Of a stretch of DNA of 64,000 bases, positions 1-8,881 are shown in pieces. Where the stretch lies: the NCBI RefSeq assembly GCF_003105115.1, contig NZ_QETH01000009.1, forward strand, positions 45,660-109,659, given 5' to 3'. A program made the translations under genes and the position numbers. The notes under the pieces are model-generated. The model ran no database searches. It was not told the DNA's origin and saw nothing but the letters and a program-made list of their open reading frames with translations. How positions within the stretch are numbered: position 1 is the stretch's first letter; each line of letters starts with the position of its first letter. The DNA comes from Flavobacterium sp. HTF. Lineage in GTDB: Bacteria > Bacteroidota > Bacteroidia > Flavobacteriales > Flavobacteriaceae.

Positions 1-949
1 TTTTTCCGCCCAGGAATTCATGCCCGTGAAAAGTCCATCCTTGTTTTTTGTTGAAACGTTTTGTTGGCGCTTTTCCAATGTCGTGCAATAAAGCCGACCA
101 GCGTAACCAAACGTCATCCGTATACGGACAAATATTATCGACCACTTCCAATGTATGGTAGAAGTTGTTTTTATGTGTATGCCCTTCAATTTCTTCCACC
201 TGATTCAACGCTGTTAATTCAGGTAAAATGATGTCCAGAAGTCCGGTTTTGTACAATAGCAAAAAACCAACAGAAGGTTTGTCAGTAGAAAGGATCTTAT
301 TTAATTCATCAACTATACGTTCACCTGAAATGATGTTTATACGATCTGCATTTTTTGTGATCGCATTCAGTGAGTTTTCTTCGATTTCAAAATTCAGCTG
401 TGTGGCAAAACGAATAGCACGAAGCATTCGCAAAGGATCATCAGAATAAGTGATATCCGGATCCAAAGGCGTTTTTATCGTTTTGTGTTCTAAATCGGCT
501 AAACCATTAAACGGATCTAAAAGTTCACCAAAATTATTTTCGTTTAAAGATAGAGCTAACGCATTTATAGTAAAATCACGGCGGTTCTGATCGTCCTGAA
601 GAGTTCCGTTTTCAACAATCGGATTTCGGCTGTCGCGGTTATAAGATTCTTTTCGTGCGCCAACAAATTCAATATCAGTATCTTCAAAACGCAACATTGC
701 CGTTCCATAGGTTTTGAAAACCTGAACTTTAGGCTTTTTAGGCAGTAACTCAGATACCTTTAAGGCTAGTTCAATTCCGCTTCCGACAGCAACAATATCA
801 ATATCCTTTTTAGAACCACGGTTTAAAAGTAAATCGCGAACGAAACCGCCAATTACATAACTATCAACATTTAGTTCTTTTGATGCCTCCGAAATGATTT
901 CGAAGATTTTATTTTGTAAAGCTGTTTTGTAATTTGTTTGTATAGCCAC
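1..949 (-). CDS. cca: CCA tRNA nucleotidyltransferase / poly(A) polymerase family, 3'-truncated by window edge
   Basis: Translating the minus strand gives an uninterrupted frame. The N-terminal nucleotidyltransferase core has the GGFVRD motif followed by a KKDIDIVAVGSG strand carrying the catalytic Asp pair, then the RRDFTINAL and DPLRMLRAIRF motifs of class II CCA-adding enzymes. The last part contains LLHDIGKAPT, an HD-domain signature, so this is the long HD-containing form. The enzyme builds or repairs the 3' CCA end of tRNA in the cytoplasm. No ATG exists between the upstream in-frame stop (989-991) and the homologous region. The best start is GTG at 949 (MAIQTNYKTA...), which lies inside a copy of a dispersed repeat. 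The C-terminus is beyond base 1. The family is certain; the exact start is less so. Confidence 0.92.
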   Translation of the reverse strand, partial: MAIQTNYKTALQNKIFEIISEASKELNVDSYVIGGFVRDLLLNRGSKKDIDIVAVGSGIELALKVSELLPKKPKVQVFKTYGTAMLRFEDTDIEFVGARKESYNRDSRNPIVENGTLQDDQNRRDFTINALALSLNENNFGELLDPFNGLADLEHKTIKTPLDPDITYSDDPLRMLRAIRFATQLNFEIEENSLNAITKNADRINIISGERIVDELNKILSTDKPSVGFLLLYKTGLLDIILPELTALNQVEEIEGHTHKNNFYHTLEVVDNICPYTDDVWLRWSALLHDIGKAPTKRFNKKQGWTFHGHEFLGGK

Positions 950-1393
950 GAATTCACGAATTTTTGAATAAAAGTCGATTTCAGATTTCTAAGAAATGAA
1001 ATGCATGCAAATTTACAACATAGAAAATGCCTATTATAATCTATCGCCCACTTTTTTGAACAATTTCACATTTTGATACACTGATTTTTGTGAATTGAGA
1101 AAGCGTTGCCACGAATTACACCAATTTCCACGAATTTTCCTGAAATTCTCTACTGGTGATTTGTATTGATTCGTAGCGAAAAATATAATGACAGATTAAA
1201 AGAATTAAAAAATCCGTGTAAATCTTTTTAATCTGTATCAAAAAAATCTTCAATTGGTATGAAATAATAATTAGTGGAAATTCATGTAATTAGTGGCGAA
1301 AAAAACTATTTATAATACCATCAAACAAATCAATTGCAATAACAGATTTTTAGAAATTCAATTTGTATTTTTGAATCAATTAAAAATGCACAA
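950..1393. other. Intergenic region with a diverged inverted repeat
   Basis: No coding capacity was found. The region holds two arms of the GCCACGAATTACAC-type dispersed repeat: 1108-1140 in one orientation and 1270-1297 in the opposite one (ending ATTAGTGGC). Between them are degenerate copies of Aaatccgtgtaaat-type text. A TAnnTTTG promoter element (TATTTTTG, 1366-1373) lies just before yaaA. Confidence 0.6.
1366..1373 (+). promoter_or_regulatory. Bacteroidota -7 promoter element for yaaA
   Basis: TATTTTTG matches the Bacteroidota TAnnTTTG consensus and ends 20 bases before the yaaA start codon, giving a short leader. No clear TTG -33 element is seen at the usual distance. Confidence 0.45.
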
Positions 1394-2152
1394 ATGAAAA
1401 TCGTTATATCGCCTGCAAAGTCATTAAATTTCGAAAAAGAATTACCAACCACTCAACATACAGAACCGTCTTTTCTAAAAGAAGCGCGTCAGGTTCATAA
1501 AGTTTTAAAACCTAAAAAACCGGCAGAATTATCTGAATTAATGTCAATTTCTGAAAAGCTTGCTGATTTAAACTGGCAGCGAAATCAGGAATGGAAAACT
1601 CCTTTTACACCTGAAAATGCGCGTCCGGCAGTTTATACTTTTGATGGTGATGTCTATACCGGTTTAGATGCTTATACAATTCCGCTGGAAAAATTAGATG
1701 CTTTACAAGATAAACTTAGGATTTTATCCGGACTTTACGGCGTTCTAAAACCGTTGGACTTAATGCAGGCGTATCGTCTGGAAATGGGAACCAAATTACC
1801 AATTGGTGAACATAAAAATTTGCATGATTTCTGGAAAGCCCCGGTTACAAAAGCCTTAAATAAAGAATTGACAAAAGGTGAATTATTCGTGAATTTAGCC
1901 AGTAACGAATACTTTTCGGCAGTTGATGTAAAAGCGTTAAAAGTTCCTGTAATCACACCCGATTTTAAAGATTACAAAGACGGAAAATTAAAAATGATCA
2001 GCTTTTTTGCCAAGAAGGCGAGAGGCATGATGGTGCGTTATATCATTGATACCAATGCAGAAACTATTGATGACCTGAAAGGTTTTAATTATGAAGGATA
2101 TCAGTTTGATGCGAATCTTTCTAAAGGGAATCATTTGGTTTTTACGAGATAG
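1394..2152 (+). CDS. yaaA: Peroxide stress protein YaaA (UPF0246/DUF328)
   Basis: The 252-residue protein covers the whole YaaA family length. It opens with MKIVISPAKSLNF, the characteristic N-terminus, and carries the internal LSGLYGVLKPLD and NLASNEYF motifs and a C-terminal ISFFAKKARGMMVRYI segment. YaaA family members are DNA-binding cytoplasmic proteins that limit intracellular iron and protect DNA during peroxide stress; this role comes from E. coli work and is inferred here. It is a single gene with its own promoter, and it converges on the efflux operon across a shared hairpin terminator. Confidence 0.95.
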   Translation: MKIVISPAKSLNFEKELPTTQHTEPSFLKEARQVHKVLKPKKPAELSELMSISEKLADLNWQRNQEWKTPFTPENARPAVYTFDGDVYTGLDAYTIPLEKLDALQDKLRILSGLYGVLKPLDLMQAYRLEMGTKLPIGEHKNLHDFWKAPVTKALNKELTKGELFVNLASNEYFSAVDVKALKVPVITPDFKDYKDGKLKMISFFAKKARGMMVRYIIDTNAETIDDLKGFNYEGYQFDANLSKGNHLVFTR

Positions 2153-2240
2153 TTTTTTTGAGGTTCTAAGGTTCTGAGGCTTCGGAATCAATGCCTTGCA
2201 GATTTATAAAATTTATTTAATAAAAATAACAGCAAAAAAT

Positions 2241-2273
2241 AAACGCCGAATTCAATATTAGAATTCGGCGTTT
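2241..2273. terminator. Bidirectional terminator between yaaA and the efflux operon
   Basis: Perfect 13-bp stem AAACGCCGAATTC / GAATTCGGCGTTT with a 7-base AATATTA loop. A-rich sequence on one side and T-rich on the other lets it end transcription from both convergent units. Confidence 0.85.
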
Positions 2274-2297
2274 TATATGCGTATTATAAAATTATTA

Positions 2298-3887
2298 TTA
2301 GTGCATTGCGTCGGCTGCGCTAATCTTGTTCTTCCCTTTTTTAATAAAGAGAATAATCGGTATACAGCATAAAAACATAATTCCCAGATACATGAAAATA
2401 TCTATGTAGGCCATTACGGTACTTTGCTTAAGAACAGCATACTCTAATGCCTGATAAGATTTTTTAAGAGCAACGTCAGCACTGTATCCTTTAGACATAA
2501 ATGCCTGTTGCATACCTGTAACACGTTGACTTACTTCATGTTTTGCAGGATCCAGATTATTAATCAGATTAACTCTGTGTTCCTGACTAAAACGGGTAAT
2601 AAAAGTGGTAATAATTGCGATTCCAAATGATCCGCCAAGCTGACGCATCATTCCGGTAAAAGCGGCTCCCTCACCAATTTGTTTTCCTTTTAATGTTGAC
2701 AGAGAAAGAGTTGTTATCGGTACAAAAAGTAATCCTAAACCAATTCCTCTAAGGATTAATGGCCAATACATATGTTCTACACCGGTATCTGGTGTCATAC
2801 GGGTCTGCATCATAAAGGTAAAAAAGAAGAAAACTAAAAATCCAACTCCCACCATATATCCCTGAGGCACACCTTTCTGAATCATATTACCCACAAAAGG
2901 CATCATAATGGCAGTGGTAATCGAACCCGGAATCAATAATAATCCGGCGTCAGTTGCGGTCCATCCTAAGATTGACTGCGTATAAATCGGAATAATCAAC
3001 GTTGATCCATATAAACCGAAACCAAGAATAAAACACATTATGGTTCCGATTCTTAAATTCCCGTCTTTTAAAACACTTAAGTTTACAATTGGATGTTTGT
3101 AAGTCAGCTCTCTCCAGATAAAAAGAACTAATCCTAGAACAGTCACTACACTTAAAGTAACAATAAGTGAATCATTAAACCAGTCGTCCTGTTGTCCATG
3201 CTCCAAAACGAATTGTAAAGATCCGATGAAGGCACTCAATAAAAATATTCCCCACCAGTCAACCTGGTTTGCTTTTAATTTCTCTCCGTATTTTGGACTT
3301 CTAACAAATGTTAGAGCTAAAATGGTAGCAATAATTCCCAACGGAATATTGATATAAAAGATATAAGGCCAGGAGTAATTATCTACTAAATACCCCCCCA
3401 AAGGCGGTCCAAGAGTTGGTCCCACAATTACACCCATTCCGTAAATAGCCTGCGCCATACCACGTTTTGCTACAGGGTAACTTTCGGTAATAATAGTTTG
3501 GGCCGTTACAAGAAGGGCACCTCCACCCATTCCCTGAACAAACCTAAAAGCTACCAGTTCCCATATATTACTGGCATTTCCACATAAAAAAGAACAGACC
3601 GTAAATATTATAATCGAGGCTACAAAGTAATTACGTCTTCCAAATTGCTGTGAAAGCCAGCTCGTCATCGGGATTACAATAACATTCGCAATTGCATATG
3701 CTGTAATCACCCAGGCCACATCAGTCAAAGTAGCACCAAGGCTACCTCGCATGTCTGTTAGTGCTACGTTTACAATCGTGGTATCAACAATTTCCAGCAA
3801 AGCACACAGTACTGCTGTAATCGTGATAATGACACGTCTGTAACCGTATTCAACTAAATCGTCTTCTCCTTGTACTGCTTTTGTCAT
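2298..3887 (-). CDS. MFS drug:H+ antiporter, DHA2 family (EmrB/QacA type)
   Basis: The 529-residue, 14-TM inner-membrane transporter has the DHA2 signature LEIVDTTIVNVAL in TM1 (about residues 32-44), an RFVQGMGGG segment and the antiporter motif C GPTLGPPLGG near residue 155. It exports hydrophobic drugs using the proton gradient. Its gene starts 3 bases after the stop of the HlyD-type adaptor and follows a TolC-type channel, so the three genes encode a complete EmrAB-TolC-like pump crossing both membranes. The substrate cannot be read from sequence. It is the last gene of the TetR-controlled operon. Confidence 0.93.
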   Translation of the reverse strand: MTKAVQGEDDLVEYGYRRVIITITAVLCALLEIVDTTIVNVALTDMRGSLGATLTDVAWVITAYAIANVIVIPMTSWLSQQFGRRNYFVASIIIFTVCSFLCGNASNIWELVAFRFVQGMGGGALLVTAQTIITESYPVAKRGMAQAIYGMGVIVGPTLGPPLGGYLVDNYSWPYIFYINIPLGIIATILALTFVRSPKYGEKLKANQVDWWGIFLLSAFIGSLQFVLEHGQQDDWFNDSLIVTLSVVTVLGLVLFIWRELTYKHPIVNLSVLKDGNLRIGTIMCFILGFGLYGSTLIIPIYTQSILGWTATDAGLLLIPGSITTAIMMPFVGNMIQKGVPQGYMVGVGFLVFFFFTFMMQTRMTPDTGVEHMYWPLILRGIGLGLLFVPITTLSLSTLKGKQIGEGAAFTGMMRQLGGSFGIAIITTFITRFSQEHRVNLINNLDPAKHEVSQRVTGMQQAFMSKGYSADVALKKSYQALEYAVLKQSTVMAYIDIFMYLGIMFLCCIPIILFIKKGKNKISAADAMH

Positions 3888-3890
3888 TTT

Positions 3891-4970
3891 TTATTTCAAA
3901 TGTACGTCTACATCAACATTCATTCCCGGACGCAATAATTTTACTTTCTCAGGATCGTTTGATTCATCTAAACTAATTTTTACTGGTAATCTCTGAATTG
4001 TTTTTACGAAGTTTCCTGTTGCATTATCAGGAGGTAAAAGTGAAAAACGAGATCCTGTAGCAGGAGAAAAAGAAGTCAAAGTTCCTTTAAACTCATAGTT
4101 AGGATAAGCATCTACTTTTAAGCTTACTTTTTGCCCCACAACCATTTTATTTAATTGGGTTTCTTTGAAGTTAGCTACAACCCATGCTTCGTTATTATTG
4201 ATAATATAAAATAAAGATTGTCCTGGCTGAACCAATTGTCCCGGCTGAATATCAACTTTAGAAACCTGTCCGTCAATAGCAGCAGTTACTACCGTATAAG
4301 TAAGATTTAATTTAGCAACATCAAGCATTGTTTTCGCTTTTTTGATGTTTGCAGAAGCTACTTCAGTTTGTTTGTCAGAAACTTTAGATTTAGATTCAAT
4401 TACCGATTTTTGGTAAGAACTTGCTCTTTGTTGTTGTTCTAAAACACGAACCTGATTTTCAGCTTCGTCTTTTGCAGTCTGAGCCTGTTCAAATTGTTGT
4501 TTTGTAATAGTATGTGTTTTGTACAGATTGTTGTAACGGTTAAAATCGTTTGTCAGTTGTCTCAATCTGATTTTGGCACTTTCGATAGAACCACCGGCAG
4601 ATTTCATATTGGCATCAGAAACCGAAATACTTGCATATGCACTTCCGATATCAGCTTTTGCAGCTTCGTATTGACCTTCAGCTCCTAATAAAGCAGCATT
4701 TGCTTCGTCAATTTTTAGCTGATAATCTCTTTTATCGATTGTAAATAAAGTATCTCCTTTTTTTACAAAATCATTATCTTTTACATAAACCTTACTAATA
4801 TATCCTGAAACTCTTGGGATAATTGGATTCATTTTTTTCTCGATTTGAGCATCATCCGTTTCTTCGTGAGCCTGAGAATGTAAATATTTTGATATTCCGT
4901 AAGTTCCGCCCACTAAAACCAAAACGGTTAGTATAATGATGAATTTTTTATTTGTCTTTTTCTTTTCCAT
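3891..4970 (-). CDS. HlyD/EmrA-family periplasmic adaptor
   Basis: The 359-residue protein has one N-terminal TM anchor (about residues 8-28). A biotinyl-lipoyl half-motif follows (IPRVSGYISKVYVKDNDFVKKGDTLF). Next is a long Ala/Lys/Glu-rich coiled-coil hairpin (about 85-210), then a second lipoyl half (VTAAIDGQVSKVDIQPGQLVQPGQ). The C-terminus is a beta-barrel with the family LRPGMNVDVDV ending. It bridges the EmrB-type permease and the TolC-type channel in the periplasm. Spacing is 12 bases after the upstream tolC gene and 3 before the permease. Confidence 0.94.
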   Translation of the reverse strand: MEKKKTNKKFIIILTVLVLVGGTYGISKYLHSQAHEETDDAQIEKKMNPIIPRVSGYISKVYVKDNDFVKKGDTLFTIDKRDYQLKIDEANAALLGAEGQYEAAKADIGSAYASISVSDANMKSAGGSIESAKIRLRQLTNDFNRYNNLYKTHTITKQQFEQAQTAKDEAENQVRVLEQQQRASSYQKSVIESKSKVSDKQTEVASANIKKAKTMLDVAKLNLTYTVVTAAIDGQVSKVDIQPGQLVQPGQSLFYIINNNEAWVVANFKETQLNKMVVGQKVSLKVDAYPNYEFKGTLTSFSPATGSRFSLLPPDNATGNFVKTIQRLPVKISLDESNDPEKVKLLRPGMNVDVDVHLK

Positions 4971-4982
4971 GAGAGCTGTCGA

Positions 4983-6305
4983 TTATATTTTAGAAAGATT
5001 GAATGATTGTGATAATTGTCCTGATACTGAAAGTAATTCGTAATATTTTTGAATAATGGCTGCTTTAGACAAAGCGGTGTTAATTTTTGCATTAAGATGT
5101 TCTACATCAGCTTCAACTAAATCATTGGTATCAGATAAACCATTGTCGAATTTATCTTTTACCAGCCTGTAGTTTTCTGCTGCCTGCTGAAGAGCTTCGT
5201 CATAAACCACACTTTGGTTGATTGCCAGATCATAATCTTCAATAGATTTCTGAACTTCAACTTTAATACGGTCTGTCATAATCGCTTCTGTATTTTTTAC
5301 TTCTAAAGCTCTGCTTTCTGCCTCACGAACATGAGCATTGTTTTTTATAATTCCCGATAAATCATAAGTAAGGCCTACACCAAAATTCATTGCATACTTT
5401 ACGGTAATAAAATCTTTAAGATCTAACGCTGTGTAGCCACCCAACAAAGCAAGAGTTGGATAATAACCCGCTTTTGCAACTTTGATATTGGCTTCACTGG
5501 CTTTTTGCTGGAAACGAAGAGCCTCTAAGTCTTTTCGGTTTTCAAGTGCAATGGCATCAGATGTCGGAGCATTACTTGTTTTTAAACTAAAGAAATCATT
5601 TTCATTAACGTCAATTTTTACACCCGGATCTAATTTTAATAAAGTTACGAGATAAAAATTAATGTTGTTGATGTTATTATTCGCTTCATCAATAGATAAT
5701 TGTGTTTTTGAAACCAATAACTGCGCTTTCAATAAGTCATTTCTCGGAATGATTCCGTTTTTTTCTAATTCAGTAAAATCAGTAACACGCTGTTTAGCCT
5801 GTTTTTGATTTTCGTTTAAAAGATCAAGTGTTTTTTGGGCTTTGTATAAAGCAGTGTAATAAGTAATTACACGCAAAGCAACATCTTCTTTAGTTTTAGC
5901 TGCATTGGCAGTTTCTGCTTCATAAAGATTGTCATAAGCATCAATACTGCTCTGGATTTTAAACCCCGAAAAAATCGGAAGGCTTAAATTTGCCATACCA
6001 AACATCGCACGGTCCGGAGAAGCCATTGACTCACCATTTGCCTCGTCATTGTGCATATCGATTGAAGCTTTACCTAAACGTTGATATTGCCCCTGAATTT
6101 TAAGATCTGGATATTGGTTATTCTTAACCGTTTGCAGTTCGTATTTTTTTGAGTTTACCTTAGTATTGGCAAGCGTAACTTCGTTACTCTTTTCCCAGGC
6201 CATTTTAACGGCTTCGTCTAAAGTTAAACTTGTTTTTTCTTGTGCTTCTATTGAAGATATTCCGATAAAGAAAACCCCAAAGAGCATTAATTGACTAATT
6301 TTCAT
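4983..6305 (-). CDS. TolC-family outer-membrane efflux protein
   Basis: About 440 residues with an N-terminal signal peptide (MKISQLMLFGVFFIGISSIEA) followed by two repeats of the OEP helix pattern typical of TolC (LTLDEAVKMAWEKSNEV..., then ENRKDLEALRFQQKASEANIKVAKAGYYPTL). It forms the outer-membrane exit duct of the tripartite pump. I chose the ATG at 6305 over the TTG two codons upstream because it gives a clean signal peptide. The start overlaps the end of tetR by 11 bases, implying translational coupling. Confidence 0.93.
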   Translation of the reverse strand: MKISQLMLFGVFFIGISSIEAQEKTSLTLDEAVKMAWEKSNEVTLANTKVNSKKYELQTVKNNQYPDLKIQGQYQRLGKASIDMHNDEANGESMASPDRAMFGMANLSLPIFSGFKIQSSIDAYDNLYEAETANAAKTKEDVALRVITYYTALYKAQKTLDLLNENQKQAKQRVTDFTELEKNGIIPRNDLLKAQLLVSKTQLSIDEANNNINNINFYLVTLLKLDPGVKIDVNENDFFSLKTSNAPTSDAIALENRKDLEALRFQQKASEANIKVAKAGYYPTLALLGGYTALDLKDFITVKYAMNFGVGLTYDLSGIIKNNAHVREAESRALEVKNTEAIMTDRIKVEVQKSIEDYDLAINQSVVYDEALQQAAENYRLVKDKFDNGLSDTNDLVEADVEHLNAKINTALSKAAIIQKYYELLSVSGQLSQSFNLSKI

Positions 6306-6924
6306 AAACAAGTAGCGCTTTTATAGTTTGTTGAATGTGCTTTGTAAGACTGTTTTTAATATAATCGTTATATAACGTTTCTGTTTTTAAATTCAGGAGT
6401 TCCTGAAAAAAAGGCTTATTCATGTGAAAATGAAAATAAGTACCCATAATCGTCGGAGTGATAAGCGGAATAATGATATCTTTTCTAAAAATCCCTTTCG
6501 ATTGGCCCTCATTGATAATGGTTTCCAGTGATTTTAGATTTCCTTTTTTCAGTTCGGTGAAAACGGCAAGACTCTGCTCTCTTTTTTTTGAAGTAAGTTC
6601 AAAGTGTAAAACCCTGAAAATCCCTCTGTTGCAATTGATTCGGTTAATGTAAATTTCAACTAATTTATTTACTTTATCAAGAGGTTCGAGATTTTCATGC
6701 TGTAAACTTTCGATTTGTAATTTTAAATCGGCTGTTTTGTAGATAATCAAAGATTCAAGCAGTTTTTCTTTAGAACCAAAATAATACGAAACCATGGCAA
6801 TATTAATTTTGGCCTCTTTTGAAATGTCCCGTATAGACGTTCCTTCAAATCCTTTGTCCGAAAAAAGCTTTTCTGCAACTTCCAGGATTTGAATTTTTTT
6901 ATCGTTTAATTCGATCTGTGACAT
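6295..6924 (-). CDS. TetR/AcrR-family repressor of the efflux operon
   Basis: The 209-residue protein has an N-terminal TetR HTH (about residues 10-55; FEGTSIRDISKEAKINIAMVSYYFGSKEKLLESL) and an all-helical ligand-binding C-terminal domain. It is the first gene of its own operon (tetR-tolC-hlyD-emrB) and overlaps tolC. Two near-identical palindromes at 6951-6985, just upstream, are the expected binding sites. The sequence supports autorepression relieved by a transported drug; the ligand is unknown. Confidence 0.93.
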   Translation of the reverse strand: MSQIELNDKKIQILEVAEKLFSDKGFEGTSIRDISKEAKINIAMVSYYFGSKEKLLESLIIYKTADLKLQIESLQHENLEPLDKVNKLVEIYINRINCNRGIFRVLHFELTSKKREQSLAVFTELKKGNLKSLETIINEGQSKGIFRKDIIIPLITPTIMGTYFHFHMNKPFFQELLNLKTETLYNDYIKNSLTKHIQQTIKALLVYEN

Positions 6925-6950
6925 GATGTTGTTTTGAAATCGGATACAAA

Positions 6951-6985
6951 ATTAAACACTTGTTTAATTTAAACACTTGTTTAAT
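6951..6985 (-). promoter_or_regulatory. Tandem palindromic TetR operators
   Basis: Two copies of an 18-bp palindrome, ATTAAACA-CT-TGTTTAAT at 6951-6968 and TTTAAACACTTGTTTAAT at 6968-6985, repeat at a 17-bp interval 26 bases upstream of tetR. The first copy is a perfect inverted repeat around a 2-base centre; the second differs at one outer position. Placement at a tetR promoter strongly suggests a cooperative double operator. Confidence 0.8.
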
Positions 6986-7065
6986 TTTATTTTAACATAA
7001 TATTAACATAAAACGGTGTAGTCGGTTTTTAAATATAATTACTTGAAATATGCATTTAAAGCAAC

Positions 7066-7107
7066 AAAAAAGCTGAAACAATATTAGTAATAATATTGTT
7101 TCAGCTT
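7066..7107 (-). terminator. Terminator at the end of the trp operon
   Basis: 17-bp stem AAGCTGAAACAATATTA (7070-7086) / TAATATTGTTTCAGCTT (7091-7107) with a GTAA loop on the plus strand. Read on the minus strand it is followed by a T run (7066-7071), so it ends transcripts coming from trpA. Confidence 0.85.
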
Positions 7108-7123
7108 TGAAATTAACGCAATT

Positions 7124-7218
7124 TTGTCATTTCGACGAAGGAGAAATCTTCCTTGCTGGATCGACAAAGAATGGCTTTTTGATTGCGGAGCTTCTTACGA
7201 AGATTTCTCCTTCGAAGG
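7124..7218. repeat. Solitary dispersed palindromic element related to the 63403-64000 array
   Basis: It begins GTCATTTCGACGAAGGAG and ends with the complementary CTCCTTCGAAGGACAAAG text, with a central CGACAAAGAATGGC block also present in the tandem array at 63403-64000. It is non-coding and lies between the trp terminator and trpA's end. It is probably one member of a genome-wide interspersed family. Confidence 0.6.
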
Positions 7219-7245
7219 ACAAAGTAGACTTTCTATTGCATTTAT

Positions 7246-8007
7246 TTATAGAATCTCTCCAACAAATTCTTCAATTTTCCCGCTTCCGTTTTCACTTAAA
7301 TGTTTAATAAAAGCACTTCCAATAATAGCGCCTTTTGCATATTTTGTCGCCTGAGTGAAAGTCTCTTTATTTGAAATTCCGAAACCAATAATCTGAGGAT
7401 TTTTTAAATTCATGTTTGAAATTCTTTCGAAATAATCTTCCTGTACATTTCCAAAACCAGATTGAGAACCCGTAACACTTGCAGAACTTACCATATAAAT
7501 AAATCCGCTTGAAACGCTGTCGATAAAACGAATGCGCTCATCAGAAGTCTGAGGTGTAATCAGGAAAACATTGATTAATCCGTATTTTTCGAAAATGGCT
7601 TTGTACTCTTCAGCATAAACATCAACCGGAAGATCCGGAATAATTAATCCGTCGATACCAATTTCTGCACATTTTTTACAAAAAGCTTCAAAACCGTATT
7701 GTAACATCGGGTTGAAATATCCCATTATAATCAACGGAATTTTTACGCTTTCGCGGATGTTTTTCAGCTGATCGAAAAGAAGTTGAGTCGTCATACCGTT
7801 TTTCAAAGCCTGGGTCGAACTTGCCTGAATGGTCGGGCCATCGGCCAATGGATCACTAAACGGAAGTCCGATTTCTATTAAATCAACGCCATTTTTTTCT
7901 AAATCCTGAATAATCTGCACGGTATCATTTAAGTTAGGATATCCCGCAGAAAAATAGATAGAAAGTATCTTTTTATCTTCTTGTAATTTTTGAGTTATTC
8001 TGTTCAT
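7246..8007 (-). CDS. trpA: Tryptophan synthase alpha subunit
   Basis: The 253-residue TIM-barrel enzyme cleaves indole-3-glycerol phosphate to indole and glyceraldehyde 3-phosphate and passes indole to TrpB. The catalytic acids are visible as E45 (DLIEIGLPFSDP) and D56 (PLADGPTIQ). The phosphate-binding C-terminal half contains GFGISNKE and GAIIGSAFIKHL. It is the last gene of the trp operon but is separated from trpB by two unrelated genes. The 123-base spacer before it contains a CCCGAAgtTTCGGG palindrome. Confidence 0.97.
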   Translation of the reverse strand: MNRITQKLQEDKKILSIYFSAGYPNLNDTVQIIQDLEKNGVDLIEIGLPFSDPLADGPTIQASSTQALKNGMTTQLLFDQLKNIRESVKIPLIIMGYFNPMLQYGFEAFCKKCAEIGIDGLIIPDLPVDVYAEEYKAIFEKYGLINVFLITPQTSDERIRFIDSVSSGFIYMVSSASVTGSQSGFGNVQEDYFERISNMNLKNPQIIGFGISNKETFTQATKYAKGAIIGSAFIKHLSENGSGKIEEFVGEIL

Positions 8008-8030
8008 TTTTAATATCTTTTTTCTCCTGC

Positions 8031-8058
8031 AAGTCCCGAAGTTTCGGGAAAACCTTGT
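8031..8058. repeat. CCCGAA..TTCGGG palindrome
   Basis: CCCGAAgtTTCGGG at 8035-8048, flanked by CAAG and CCTTG that extend the pairing. It belongs to the same palindrome class as the triple repeat at 31971-32060. It lies in the spacer between the hydrolase gene and trpA. Confidence 0.55.
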
Positions 8059-8130
8059 AGGAATGTTTGATTTTTTATTTTACAACTGATTTAAAAATAT
8101 TTTTTGAAATCGTTTATTCAGATATTCTTT

Positions 8131-8868
8131 TTAAAGATTAATAATCTTACTTGTCCAGTTATCATTTTGGCTTTCTGCCAATAATAATCCGGAATCTGAA
8201 TCATTCATCTGAGCAACTAATTCTCCTTTGTTATTCCAGAAAGCGCTTTTTCCACCAGATGGATATCCCCAGGATTCTCCGCTAAAATTGGACATCAAAA
8301 CATTCATTTTATGTTTCTCCGCATAACTTTGCAAATCCCTGTACGCATTTGGAATTCCGTTTGGTGAAAAGAAAATACTGGCAATATAAATTGAAGTTTC
8401 TTTTTCGGAAGCATTTTTCGGATGAAGCGGATTGTCAATATCGGCACAAATGGCAAATGAAATTTTCTGGTTTTCAATCGTAATTACCGGATTGTAATCA
8501 AAAGAAGACTGGAAAAATTCATCTTCACCTTCATGCAAAAACTGCTTTGTATATATAGAAACCGAGTTATCCGGAAAAATTATAAATTCACCAATAAACA
8601 ATTCTGATGCAGTCTGAACAGGAGCGCCCGCAACAATAATGATGTTGTGCTCAACAGCCAGTTCTTTTAAATGTTCTATTCTGGAATCGTCTTTAGCAAA
8701 AGCCAGTTCTGCCGCATTTTCTCTTTCATAACCTGTAATGGATAATTCCGGAAAAACAATTAAATCAGCTCCTTCTTGCGCAGCTAATTTTATAAGTTCA
8801 TAATGATCTGATAAATTAGATTCAATATCCCCGCGTTTTGGTTTTGTCTGTGCTGCTGCTAAAATCAT
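8131..8868 (-). CDS. Carbon-nitrogen hydrolase (nitrilase superfamily)
   Basis: The 245-residue protein contains the nitrilase-superfamily triad: E41 (FPELSITGYE), K108 (YTKQFLHEGE) and C141 (AICADIDNP). The family hydrolyses non-peptide C-N bonds in amides or nitriles; the substrate here is unknown. It lies inside the trp operon between trpB and trpA, 13 bases downstream of a GGCT-like gene. I infer a possible role in amide or nitrogen salvage, but the position could be accidental. No signal peptide, so cytoplasmic. Confidence 0.88.
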   Translation of the reverse strand: MILAAAQTKPKRGDIESNLSDHYELIKLAAQEGADLIVFPELSITGYERENAAELAFAKDDSRIEHLKELAVEHNIIIVAGAPVQTASELFIGEFIIFPDNSVSIYTKQFLHEGEDEFFQSSFDYNPVITIENQKISFAICADIDNPLHPKNASEKETSIYIASIFFSPNGIPNAYRDLQSYAEKHKMNVLMSNFSGESWGYPSGGKSAFWNNKGELVAQMNDSDSGLLLAESQNDNWTSKIINL

Positions 8869-8881
8869 TTTCTTTGGTTAA

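Noticed and set aside
228..449. Plus-strand 73-codon frame
   Set aside because: Antisense shadow of cca; no family signature.
7107..7354. Plus-strand frames across the trpA end and the repeat
   Set aside because: They run through the solitary palindromic element and trpA's complement, so they are not genes.
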